Shown one piece after another: positions 51,543 through 59,387 of a stretch of 64,000 bases of DNA. How positions within the stretch are numbered: position 1 is the stretch's first letter; each line of letters begins with the position of its first letter. A program made the translations under genes and the position numbers. Where the stretch lies: the NCBI GenBank assembly GCA_964449465.1, contig CAYVBK010000020.1, positions 1-64,000 of the forward strand, written 5' to 3'. The notes under the pieces are model-generated. The model did no database searches. It saw nothing but the letters and a program-made list of their open reading frames with translations, and was not told the origin of the DNA. The stretch comes from CAYRXM01 sp964449465 (GTDB lineage Bacteria; Chloroflexota; Anaerolineae; JAFGEY01).

Positions 51543-52100
51543 ATGATAGATGTTAATCAACTGCGTAAAGGTACCACCTTTACCATAGACGGTGAAATCT
51601 ACCGGGTGGTCGAGTTTCAGCACCACAAGCCAGGACGCGGCAATGCCGTGATCCGCACCAAAATTCGCAACCTGCGCTCCGGGACTATTATGGAGCGCAA
51701 CTTTACTTCGGGTAACAAGGTAGAAGATATTCGCCTGGAGCGGGTCGAGTCGCAGTATCTCTACAACGATGGCGATTTTTATTATTTTATGAACACCCAG
51801 TCGTTTGAGCAGATCCCGCTTTCGGCCAAGATATTGGGCGACAGCGTAGATTATCTGGTCGAAAACATGATGGTCAATATCACCTTGTACGATGGTGAGC
51901 CTATTGACATCGAACTGCCCTACACAGTGGACCTCAAGGTGGTAGATGCGCCGATGGCGATTGCCGGCGATACGGCCACCGGAGCCACCCGTGTGATCAC
52001 GCTGGAATCGGGCCTCAAAGTAACCGTGCCGCTGTTTGTCAACGAAGGAGATGTGATCCGCGTCGACACCCGAACCGGAGAATATCTCACCCGCGTATAA
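51543..52100 (+). CDS. efp: Elongation factor P
   Basis: 185 residues, the normal length, three beta-barrel domains (about 1-63, 66-128, 130-185). EF-P rescues ribosomes stalled at polyproline. The tip of domain I reads HKPGRGNA, with Arg32 at the residue that is modified. E. coli EF-P has lysine (beta-lysylated by EpmA), while arginine is the form rhamnosylated by EarP in Pseudomonas and Neisseria. No modification gene is in the window. The many TPTP and PP-rich proteins here are the kind of client that needs EF-P. Confidence 0.96.
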   Translation: MIDVNQLRKGTTFTIDGEIYRVVEFQHHKPGRGNAVIRTKIRNLRSGTIMERNFTSGNKVEDIRLERVESQYLYNDGDFYYFMNTQSFEQIPLSAKILGDSVDYLVENMMVNITLYDGEPIDIELPYTVDLKVVDAPMAIAGDTATGATRVITLESGLKVTVPLFVNEGDVIRVDTRTGEYLTRV

Positions 52101-52129
52101 AACCCATCGTTCTCAAAGGAGAGAAGGAT

Positions 52130-53332
52130 ATGGATTCGCAACAACTCATCGCTCTCGAAGATCGCTATGGCGCACACAACTATCACCCGCTTGACGTGGT
52201 CATTGACCGCGCCGAGCGGGTTTGGGTATATGATGTGGAAGGACGCCGTTACCTCGATTGTCTTAGCGCGTATTCGGCGGTCAACCAGGGACATTGTCAC
52301 CCACGCATTGTGCAGGCCTTGCAGGCGCAGGCCGGCCGACTCACGCTCACCTCACGGGCGTTTCGCAATGCCCAATTGGGGCCGTTTGAACAAGAAATCT
52401 GCGAGTTGCTGGGCTATGACAGGATGCTGCCCATGAACTCGGGCGCCGAGGCGGTGGAGACTGCGCTCAAAGCCGCCCGCAAGTGGGCTTATCAGGTCAA
52501 AGGAGTGCCTCAAGATCAGGCCGAGATCATTGTGTGCCGGGGCAATTTTCACGGGCGCACTATCGCCATTGTCGGCTTTTCTTCTGAAGCGCAGTATCGC
52601 CACGGCTTTGGCCCTTTTGCGCCCGGCTTTACCATGATTGATTACGGCGACACCGATGCGCTGACCACGGCGATCACCCCGCACACGGCGGCGTTTCTGG
52701 TCGAGCCGATTCAAGGCGAAGGTGGCGTGATCATCCCGCCGGATGGCTATCTCAAGGCCGCGTGGGAAATCTGCCGGAAAAATAACGTGCTTTTTGTGGC
52801 CGATGAGATTCAGACCGGTCTGGGGCGGGCCGGTCGGCTGCTGGCCTGCGATCACGAGAGCGTTCATCCCGATATCGCCATCGTGGGCAAGGCTCTGTCC
52901 GGCGGCCTCTACCCGGTGTCGGCGGTGCTGGGCAGTGAGGAGGTGCTGGGTGTGTTCCGCCCCGGCGATCATGGCAGCACCTTTGGCGGCAATCCGCTGG
53001 CCGCCGCCGTGGCCCGTGAGGCTCTGCGTGTGCTGGTAGATGAAAAGCTGTGTGAGCGTTCGGCCGAGTTGGGCGCATACATGCTGGGGCGGTTGCAGCG
53101 CATCGAAAGCCCTCACGTGCGCCAGGTGCGCGGGCGCGGCCTGTTTATCGGCGTCGAGTTGCATCCGCAGGCCGGCGGGGCCCGCCGCTTTTGCGAAGCG
53201 CTGGCGCAAAAAGGTATTTTGTGCAAAGAGACGCATCAACATATTATCCGCTTTGCTCCCCCGCTGGTGATCACTCGTGAAGAGATTGACTGGGCGATGG
53301 AGCGCATTGAGCCTGTGCTGCTGATGGAGTGA
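52130..53332 (+). CDS. rocD: Ornithine--oxo-acid aminotransferase
   Basis: 400 residues behind AAAGGAGAG. Class-III PLP enzyme: LDCLSAYSAVNQGHCHP at the N-terminal, PMNSGAEAVETALKAARKW, EPIQGEGGVIIPPDGYL, DEIQTGLGRAGR and the PLP lysine K254 in VGKALSGGLYPVSAV. Those blocks are typical of RocD. It converts ornithine and 2-oxoglutarate to glutamate semialdehyde and glutamate. It is followed by a second class-III aminotransferase. Confidence 0.93.
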   Translation: MDSQQLIALEDRYGAHNYHPLDVVIDRAERVWVYDVEGRRYLDCLSAYSAVNQGHCHPRIVQALQAQAGRLTLTSRAFRNAQLGPFEQEICELLGYDRMLPMNSGAEAVETALKAARKWAYQVKGVPQDQAEIIVCRGNFHGRTIAIVGFSSEAQYRHGFGPFAPGFTMIDYGDTDALTTAITPHTAAFLVEPIQGEGGVIIPPDGYLKAAWEICRKNNVLFVADEIQTGLGRAGRLLACDHESVHPDIAIVGKALSGGLYPVSAVLGSEEVLGVFRPGDHGSTFGGNPLAAAVAREALRVLVDEKLCERSAELGAYMLGRLQRIESPHVRQVRGRGLFIGVELHPQAGGARRFCEALAQKGILCKETHQHIIRFAPPLVITREEIDWAMERIEPVLLME

Positions 53333-53334
53333 AA

Positions 53335-54654
53335 ATGACCCCGATCATGGATTTGCCCGGCCCCAAGTGTAAGGCCTGGGTGAAGCGCGATGAGCAAAAT
53401 CTGTCCCCCTCGTACACTCGTTTTTATCCGTTTGTGATGGATCATGGTCAAGGCGTTCAGGCATGGGACCTGGACGGCCATTGTTTTCTCGATTTCTGCG
53501 CCGGCATCGCCGTCTGCGCCACCGGTCACAGTCACCCCCAGGTTGTGCAGGCCATTCAAGAGCAGGCCGCCCGCTTTTTGCACATGTCTGGCACCGACTT
53601 TTACTATCCCACCCAGATCGAACTGGCCGAAAAGCTCAACGCCCTGTCGCCTATCTCAGAGCCGACCCGCGTCTTTTTCACCAACTCGGGTGCCGAGAGC
53701 GTCGAGGCGGCCTTCAAGCTGGCCCGTTACCACTCGCGCCGTTCGCGCATGCTGGCCTTTATCGGGGCGTTTCATGGGCGGACGATGGGCGCGTTGTCGC
53801 TGACTGGCTCCAAGTACATTCAGCGCGAAGGGTTTGCCCCGCTGGTGCCCGACATTACCCATGTGCCGTATGGCTATTGTTACCGCTGCCCCTTTCATCT
53901 CCAATATCCACAGTGTGACGTTTATTGCGTTAGTTATATCGAAGAGATTGTCTTTGCATCATATTGTCCGCCCAGCGAAGTGGCCGCCATTTTCGTCGAG
54001 CCGATCCAGGGCGAGGGCGGCTATGTGGTGCCGGTGCCCGAGTATTTCCCCCGTTTGCGCGAGTTGTGCGATAAATATGGCATTTTGCTTGTTTTGGATG
54101 AGGTGCAAAGCGGCTTTGGGCGCACCGGCAAAATGTTTGCCATCGAGCATTGGGGTGTCGAGCCGGATATGATCGCGATGGCCAAAGGCATGGCTTCGGG
54201 GATGCCGTTGGGGGCCATGGTAGCGCGCACCAGGGTGATGGATTGGGTGCCCGGCTCGCATGGCTCGACGTTCTGCGGCAACCCGATTTCGTGCGCAGCT
54301 TCGCTGGCGACGATAGACCTGCTGGAGCATGGCCTGATGGATAATGCGGCGCGGGTGGGCGCCTATATGATGGATCGGCTGCTGGAAATGCAGCAGCGCT
54401 ATGAGATCATTGGCGATGTGCGTGGGCGTGGGTTGATGCTGGCCGCCGAGTTAGTGCAAGATCGGCAGACCAAAGAGCGTGCCTCCGAGTTGCGCAACCG
54501 CATCGTCAAGGCATGTTATTATCGTGGCTTGCTGATCTTGGGCTGCGGTGCCAACAGCATCCGTTTCTGCCCGCCGCTGGTGGTCACCGAATCGGAGGTG
54601 GATGAGGCCTTGTCTATTCTGGATGAGGCCATTCAAGCCTGTTTGGAGGAGTGA
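53335..54654 (+). CDS. Class III aminotransferase (GABA/acetylornithine aminotransferase-like)
   Basis: 439 residues from ATG 53335 (GTG at 53329 is alternative). Domain blocks: FCAGIAVCATGHSHPQ, FFTNSGAESVEAAFKLARY, EPIQGEGGYVVPVPEYFPRL, LDEVQSGFGRTGK and PLP lysine K284 in MAKGMASGMPLGA. Close to GABA or acetylornithine aminotransferases. The substrate is unclear. A run of cysteines and tyrosines near 178-205 (CYRCPFHLQYPQC) is characteristic of one archaeal/Chloroflexota GABA-AT-like subgroup. Directly follows rocD and is coupled to the next gene. Confidence 0.9.
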   Translation: MTPIMDLPGPKCKAWVKRDEQNLSPSYTRFYPFVMDHGQGVQAWDLDGHCFLDFCAGIAVCATGHSHPQVVQAIQEQAARFLHMSGTDFYYPTQIELAEKLNALSPISEPTRVFFTNSGAESVEAAFKLARYHSRRSRMLAFIGAFHGRTMGALSLTGSKYIQREGFAPLVPDITHVPYGYCYRCPFHLQYPQCDVYCVSYIEEIVFASYCPPSEVAAIFVEPIQGEGGYVVPVPEYFPRLRELCDKYGILLVLDEVQSGFGRTGKMFAIEHWGVEPDMIAMAKGMASGMPLGAMVARTRVMDWVPGSHGSTFCGNPISCAASLATIDLLEHGLMDNAARVGAYMMDRLLEMQQRYEIIGDVRGRGLMLAAELVQDRQTKERASELRNRIVKACYYRGLLILGCGANSIRFCPPLVVTESEVDEALSILDEAIQACLEE

Positions 54655-55235
54655 TGCCTGACGGCACGGTGTTGATTTTGAACGGTGTGTCCAGTTCGGG
54701 CAAAAGCAGCATTGTGCGAGCCTGGCAAGATGCACTACCCGAACCCTATCTGGAGGCCGGGCTGGACAAGTTTATCTGGATGTTGCCGCATCGCTACCTG
54801 GATCGCCCGTTGTGGGATGATGTGCTGGGTCTGGCCGACCGGGCCGGGGACACCGGGCACGCACTGGTGTCGGGCATGCATCGCTCTATTGCCGCACTGT
54901 CCAGAGCGGGTATGTGTGTGGTGGCCGACCATGTGCTGGTCGAACCGGTTTGGGTGCGCGAGTGCGCGTCCTGGCTGGCCGACCTGCCGGCTTTTCTGGT
55001 GGCGGTCTATTGTCCGCTGGATGTGCTGGAGCGACGTGAGCAAGAGCGTCGCGACCGCACGTTGGGGCAGGCGCGCCGGCAATTTGATCGGGTGCATGCG
55101 CATCGCCGCTATGACCTGTGGCTGGATACGTCGGTTTCCAGTCCAGGCGAGTGCGTCGAGCAGATTCGACGGCGGATGCAAGATGGCCCGCCATGTGCCT
55201 TGAAGCAACTGGTGGCGGATGGGGCAGGTTTTTGA
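54654..55235 (+). CDS. Chloramphenicol phosphotransferase-like P-loop kinase
   Basis: 193 residues, ATG 54654 overlapping the previous stop, behind GGAGGAG. P-loop LNGVSSSGKSSI near residues 7-18, then GLDKFIWMLPHRYLD and CVVADHVLVEP, and LVAVYCPLDVLERREQERR; these are CPT family motifs. CPT of Streptomyces venezuelae phosphorylates chloramphenicol at the 3-hydroxyl. Here, inside an amino acid gene set, the substrate is probably another small molecule. Resistance should not be assumed. Confidence 0.85.
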   Translation: MPDGTVLILNGVSSSGKSSIVRAWQDALPEPYLEAGLDKFIWMLPHRYLDRPLWDDVLGLADRAGDTGHALVSGMHRSIAALSRAGMCVVADHVLVEPVWVRECASWLADLPAFLVAVYCPLDVLERREQERRDRTLGQARRQFDRVHAHRRYDLWLDTSVSSPGECVEQIRRRMQDGPPCALKQLVADGAGF

Positions 55236-55245
55236 TGGAGTGAAT

Positions 55246-56283
55246 ATGCGCGCAGTACAATTGGTCGAAATCGGCAAGCCGTTGCAAAATTGCGAGTTGC
55301 CTGTACCGCCGCCCGGCAATGGCGATGTGTTGGTGCAAGTTGGCGCGGCCGGCATCTGCCATTCGGATGCCCATTACCGCGCCGGCACCTCGCCGGTGGC
55401 CGAACTGCCGTTGACATTGGGGCATGAGGTGGCCGGGGTGATCGTCCAGGCCGGCAGCGGGGTGCGTAACGTGTCTGTGGGGCAGCGGGTGTGCGTGCAT
55501 TATCTGGCCGTTTGCGGCGATTGTGAGTATTGTGTGCGCGGCCATGAGCAGTTTTGCCGGCATGGGCAAATGATCGGCAAACATCGGCCCGGCGGCTATG
55601 CCGAATATCTTGTTGTGCCGGCGCGCAGCGTGGTGCCATTGCCCGACGAGGTTTCGTTTGCGCACGGGGCGATCATGATGTGTTCGTCGGCCACCTCGTT
55701 TCATGCCTTGCGCAAGGGGCGCACGCAGCCCGGTGACCGGGTGGCTGTGTTTGGCGTGGGCGGACTGGGCATGTCGGCGATTCAGTTGGCGCGGGTGTTT
55801 GGCGCCCTGGATGTTTTTGCCGTAGACATTCACCCTGAGCGGCTGCGCCTGGCGGCCCAATATGGGGCCATTCCGGTGGATGCCAGGCAGGGCGATCCGG
55901 TCGAACAGATGGCATCGCTGTCCGGCGGGCGCGGCATAGACGTGGCCCTGGAGTTGATCGGCTCGCCGCAGACGATGCGCCAGGCGGTGCGCTGTCTGGG
56001 GGTGATGGGGCGAGCGGTGTTGGTGGGCATCACGGCACAGCCCTTTGATGTCTATTCGTATACCGAAGTGCTGGGCAAAGAGGCCGAAATCATTGGCTCG
56101 TCGGATCATTTGCTCAGCGAACTGCCCCTGGTCATTGATCTGGCGCGGCGTGGTCTGCTGGACCTGTCACAGGTGATCACACAGACCGTGCCGTTGGATG
56201 CCGACCCGATCAATCGAGCGTTGGACAACCTGACCCGCTTTGGCGGCGGCGTGCGCACCGTGATCCAAAATGAGTGCAAATAA
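55246..56283 (+). CDS. Zinc-dependent alcohol dehydrogenase (MDR family)
   Basis: 345 residues from ATG 55246. Catalytic zinc ligands in GICHSDAHY and GHEVAGV, structural zinc cysteines in CGDCEYCVRGHEQFC, and Rossmann motif VGGLGMSAIQLA. These are the features of the medium-chain dehydrogenase family. Substrate unknown; either threonine/sorbitol-type or alcohol. It overlaps the next gene by 14 bp. Confidence 0.92.
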   Translation: MRAVQLVEIGKPLQNCELPVPPPGNGDVLVQVGAAGICHSDAHYRAGTSPVAELPLTLGHEVAGVIVQAGSGVRNVSVGQRVCVHYLAVCGDCEYCVRGHEQFCRHGQMIGKHRPGGYAEYLVVPARSVVPLPDEVSFAHGAIMMCSSATSFHALRKGRTQPGDRVAVFGVGGLGMSAIQLARVFGALDVFAVDIHPERLRLAAQYGAIPVDARQGDPVEQMASLSGGRGIDVALELIGSPQTMRQAVRCLGVMGRAVLVGITAQPFDVYSYTEVLGKEAEIIGSSDHLLSELPLVIDLARRGLLDLSQVITQTVPLDADPINRALDNLTRFGGGVRTVIQNECK

Positions 56284-57337
56284 AGGCATTGGGCGCGACC
56301 TGCGGCGCATGATTCGCGCTCAATGGCGCGATGTCCGCGTTTTGTTGCACGAATCGCGTCATACTTTGTTCTTGTTTATCGCCATTGTGTTGGGCGGTGG
56401 GTTGCTGCTGCATCTTGGGTACACCTTTGCCGATACAGGGCAGCATCCCGGTCTGGCTCTATCTTTTTACAGTGCTTTTGCCCTGATCTTTTTTGAGACG
56501 GTGCTGCCTTTTCCCGAACCCTGGTATTTGCAGGTTTTATTTTACGCAATTCCAGTCCTGGGCCTGGTGGTCATTGTAGATGGCTTGCTTCACTTTGGCA
56601 CCGCTCTGTTGGACAAGCAGGCGCGCGGACAAAAATGGCAGATAGCGATGGCTTATACGTATAGCAATCACGTGATCATTTGTGGGCTGGGCAAGGTGGG
56701 CTATCGGGTGGCGATGGAATTGCTCAAGCTGGGCCGCGAGGTGGTGGCTATCGAGATCAATCCCGAAGGCCGCTTTGTGGAAAAGGCGCAGGCTTTGAAC
56801 ATCCCCATCATCATCGCCAATGCCCGCCGCTCAGAGAACCTGATCAAGGCCGGCGTCAAGCGCGCCGATGTGGTCATTCCCTGCACCGATGACGAACTGG
56901 TCAACCTGGATATTGCTTTGGATGCTCGCGAGTTGAATCCGCATGCCAAGATCGTCATGCGCATGTTCGATCCCGATCTGGCGCGGCGGGTGGAAAAGGG
57001 ACTGGGCATCCATACGGCGTTCAGCACTTCGGCGCTGGCGGCGCCCAGTTTTGCCGCCGCTGCTATGCGTTTCAAGGTCAGGCACTCGTTTTATGTGGGC
57101 GATCAACTGCTCAACCTCAGCGAGGTGGTGATCGGTCCTGCATCACGGCTGATCGGTTGGCGTATCGGCCAGTTGGAGCAAGAACTCGACCTGTCGGTGG
57201 TGATGTATCGCGGCGCGACCGGCGATGATATGCATCCGTCCGATCAGTGTTGTTTGAATCAGGGCGATACCGTCCTGGTCATTGCTTCGCTGGACGCTCT
57301 GCGCCATTTGAATGAACTCAACCCGATACCATCATGA
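56270..57337 (+). CDS. TrkA-N/RCK protein with membrane helices but no K+ selectivity filter
   Basis: 355 residues. Two to three membrane helices (about 25-45 LFLFIAIVLGGGLLL, 60-80 and 90-115 FYAIPVLGLVVIVDGL) precede an RCK domain with Rossmann motif HVIICGLGKVGYR (about 130) and a C-terminal RCK-C domain (about 265-350). In two-helix K+ channels the pore between helices reads TVGYG. Here the region reads FFETVLPFPEPWYLQ and has no such sequence. It may be a channel regulator or a different ion path. It overlaps its neighbours by 14 and 4 bp. Confidence 0.85.
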   Translation: MSANKGIGRDLRRMIRAQWRDVRVLLHESRHTLFLFIAIVLGGGLLLHLGYTFADTGQHPGLALSFYSAFALIFFETVLPFPEPWYLQVLFYAIPVLGLVVIVDGLLHFGTALLDKQARGQKWQIAMAYTYSNHVIICGLGKVGYRVAMELLKLGREVVAIEINPEGRFVEKAQALNIPIIIANARRSENLIKAGVKRADVVIPCTDDELVNLDIALDARELNPHAKIVMRMFDPDLARRVEKGLGIHTAFSTSALAAPSFAAAAMRFKVRHSFYVGDQLLNLSEVVIGPASRLIGWRIGQLEQELDLSVVMYRGATGDDMHPSDQCCLNQGDTVLVIASLDALRHLNELNPIPS

Positions 57338-58098
57338 TCCACACCGATTTTTCGACCCATCTGCCCGATCTGATCTGGTTTGTCATCACCCTGGGTCTGC
57401 TGATGTTCCTGTCGCAGTGGATCAGCCAACACATTCAAGCGATCGGCTATCAACTGACCAAGAGCAGTTATCTGGCCATGTTCCTGTATCTGATGTTGGC
57501 CTTGCCGGGGGTGTTGCTGCACGAGGTCAGCCACATGGTGGCAGCCTGGCTTTTATTTGTGCCGGTGCGCCGCTTTCAGATCGGCATCCGTCCGGCCAAA
57601 GGGCGGTATGTCTCGCTTGGCTCAGTGGAGATTGCCGATACCGACCCGATCCGCGCCACATTGATCGGTCTGGCCCCGTTTTTGTTTGGTGGCGCGGCCA
57701 TCTTGTGGATCGGCAGTCAGGTGTTTGGCATGGATCGGATGTCAGAATTCAGCCTGGCGGCCTTTTGGCACGGCTTGGGTGGGGTGCTGGCCACGCCCAA
57801 TCAGTGGTTGTGGCTCTATTTGATCTTTGCCATCGGCAATGCTATGATGCCCAGCCGCCCCGATATGCGCTACTGGTGGGTGCTGGTGCTGGTGTTTGTG
57901 TTGGGAGGGGCGGTTTTCTATTTTGCCGGCCTGCTCGACGACTTGACGCTGGCGATCAGCGACGAGGTCGGGAGCGTGCTCAACTATCTCACTTATGCGT
58001 TTGCGTTGACCATCCTGGTGGACATTGCGATTGTTGCCGTGATGTTCACCCTGGAATCGCTGTTTGAACTGATGGGACTGGGACGAGATCGTCATTGA
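57334..58098 (+). CDS. M50-like membrane zinc protease
   Basis: 254 residues, four to six membrane helices. The motif H63-EVS-H67 in LLHEVSHMVAAW lies in the second or third helix, as in site-2-protease-like M50 peptidases. The second metal ligand (usually NxxPxxxLDG) is not clearly present. It overlaps the RCK gene by 4 bp, so the two are probably made together. The target is unknown. Confidence 0.65.
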   Translation: MIHTDFSTHLPDLIWFVITLGLLMFLSQWISQHIQAIGYQLTKSSYLAMFLYLMLALPGVLLHEVSHMVAAWLLFVPVRRFQIGIRPAKGRYVSLGSVEIADTDPIRATLIGLAPFLFGGAAILWIGSQVFGMDRMSEFSLAAFWHGLGGVLATPNQWLWLYLIFAIGNAMMPSRPDMRYWWVLVLVFVLGGAVFYFAGLLDDLTLAISDEVGSVLNYLTYAFALTILVDIAIVAVMFTLESLFELMGLGRDRH

Positions 58099-58115
58099 TT
58101 TGAGAGAGGATGGGT

Positions 58116-58934
58116 ATGATCACTTTATCTGGTTTCGCCGACGAAATTTCTCAGGATTTGACCGAACAACTCGATACGCTCGATCACCTGAGCATCCGCT
58201 TTTTAGAGTTGCGCGGGGTGTGGAGCAAAAATGTGCTGGACCTGAACGATGAAGAGTTGGCGCGGGTGCAGGCCGAACTGGATCAACATGGCATCGGGGT
58301 GTCGGCTATTGGCTCGCCCATCGGCAAGGCCCCCATCGGCTGCGATTTTGAGGTTTACAAAGAGCGGGTGCAGCGGGCCATTGACGTGGCGCGCACGCTG
58401 CGCAGCTCTTATATCCGTGTGTTTTCGTTCTATTGCGAAGATCTGGATCGAGATCGCTTGGAGGTGATGCGGCGTATGCAGGCGATGGTGGATATGGCCG
58501 CTGCCCAAGGCGTGACTCTGCTGCACGAGAACGAAAAGGGCATCTATGGTGAGCAGCCCGAACGCTGCCTGGACCTGCATCAGATGGTGCAGGGAGCGGC
58601 GTTCAAAGCTACCTTTGATCCGGCCAACTTTGTGCAGGCCGGCGTGCGGCCTTTTGATCAGGCCTATCCCATGCTCAAGCCCTATATCGCCTACTGGCAC
58701 ATCAAAGACGCCGTGATGGGCGAAGGGCGGGTGGTGCCGGCTGGTCAGGGCGACGGCCAGTTGCATCAACTTTTGGCGGCCGTGCGTAATACTGGTTTCG
58801 AGGGCTTTATGTCTTTGGAGCCGCACCTCAAAGTGGCCGGTCATTCGATGGGTTTTACCGGGCCCCAGTTGTTCGAGACGGCGGTGCAGGCCTTGCGAGA
58901 CCTTTTGAACGAGCTGGATATGCCGTTTAATTGA
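58116..58934 (+). CDS. Sugar phosphate isomerase/epimerase (AP endonuclease 2 fold)
   Basis: 272 residues from ATG 58116, about 6 bp after GAGAGAGGA; ATG 58110 lies in the ribosome site. TIM-barrel of the xylose-isomerase-like superfamily: SGFADEISQDLTEQL at the N-terminal, LLHENEKGIYGE, TFDPANFVQAG and YWHIKDAV with metal-binding Glu, Asp and His. Family members act on keto sugars or inositol. The substrate is not readable. Confidence 0.88.
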   Translation: MITLSGFADEISQDLTEQLDTLDHLSIRFLELRGVWSKNVLDLNDEELARVQAELDQHGIGVSAIGSPIGKAPIGCDFEVYKERVQRAIDVARTLRSSYIRVFSFYCEDLDRDRLEVMRRMQAMVDMAAAQGVTLLHENEKGIYGEQPERCLDLHQMVQGAAFKATFDPANFVQAGVRPFDQAYPMLKPYIAYWHIKDAVMGEGRVVPAGQGDGQLHQLLAAVRNTGFEGFMSLEPHLKVAGHSMGFTGPQLFETAVQALRDLLNELDMPFN

Positions 58935-59001
58935 TGTTGGGTCTGGCGGGTTGAGCCTGTCGAAACCGACAAATTGGAGGATGCCCCTTTTAACCCTTGA
59001 C

Positions 59002-59030
59002 TTGACAGCCCCGACGTTTCATGTTAAAAT
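59002..59030 (+). promoter_or_regulatory. Strong sigma-70 promoter of the T-box leader
   Basis: TTGACA, 17 bp, TAAAAT: consensus -35 and a near-consensus -10. RNA starts near 59037. Confidence 0.9.
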
Positions 59031-59036
59031 CTGCCC

Positions 59037-59364
59037 CAAGATGTGGAACAGGACAAGTAAGCCTCTAAACGGGGTTACAGAGAGCCGGATCGGGTGGAAA
59101 TTCGGCACTCACGCAGAGGGTGAATGGGCCTGGGAGTCGCTTGGGTGAACGGATGATCAAGTAGCCCAAGCCGGAGTCGCCACCGTTATCTCGGCGGAGG
59201 GTCTCCTCTCATCAAGAGGGCACCCGTTCAAGTGAGGCTGGCTATGGGCGAGACCCCTGTCATCACGACAGGGGTTTTTTGTTGCTCTGGCAGGTCGGCC
59301 TAACAAAGGTGGCACCACGAGCGTTGATCCACGCCCGTCCTTTGATTGAGGACGGGCGTTTTTT
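59037..59364 (+). ncRNA. T-box riboswitch, tryptophan specific
   Basis: Leader of about 330 nt before the TrpB2-like gene. The conserved T-box AAAGGTGGCACCACG is at 59305-59319. Its AAAGG can pair with CCTTT at 59339-59343 to form the antiterminator. The competing terminator is ACGCCCGTCCT / AGGACGGGCGT (59331-59359) followed by TTTTTT. Stem I includes AGAGAGCCGG and GGTGGAAATTCGGC, and the specifier loop contains GAA-TGG-GCC, with TGG at 59125-59127 as the Trp codon. The T-box bulge TGGC matches the GCCA end of tRNA-Trp (discriminator G). Uncharged tRNA-Trp should turn the gene on. Confidence 0.92.
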
Positions 59365-59387
59365 GTTTTATATCCAGAGGAGGAAAC

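Noticed and set aside
54654..55235. Antibiotic resistance gene (chloramphenicol)
   Set aside because: Family similarity alone does not show the substrate, and the genomic context is amino acid metabolism.
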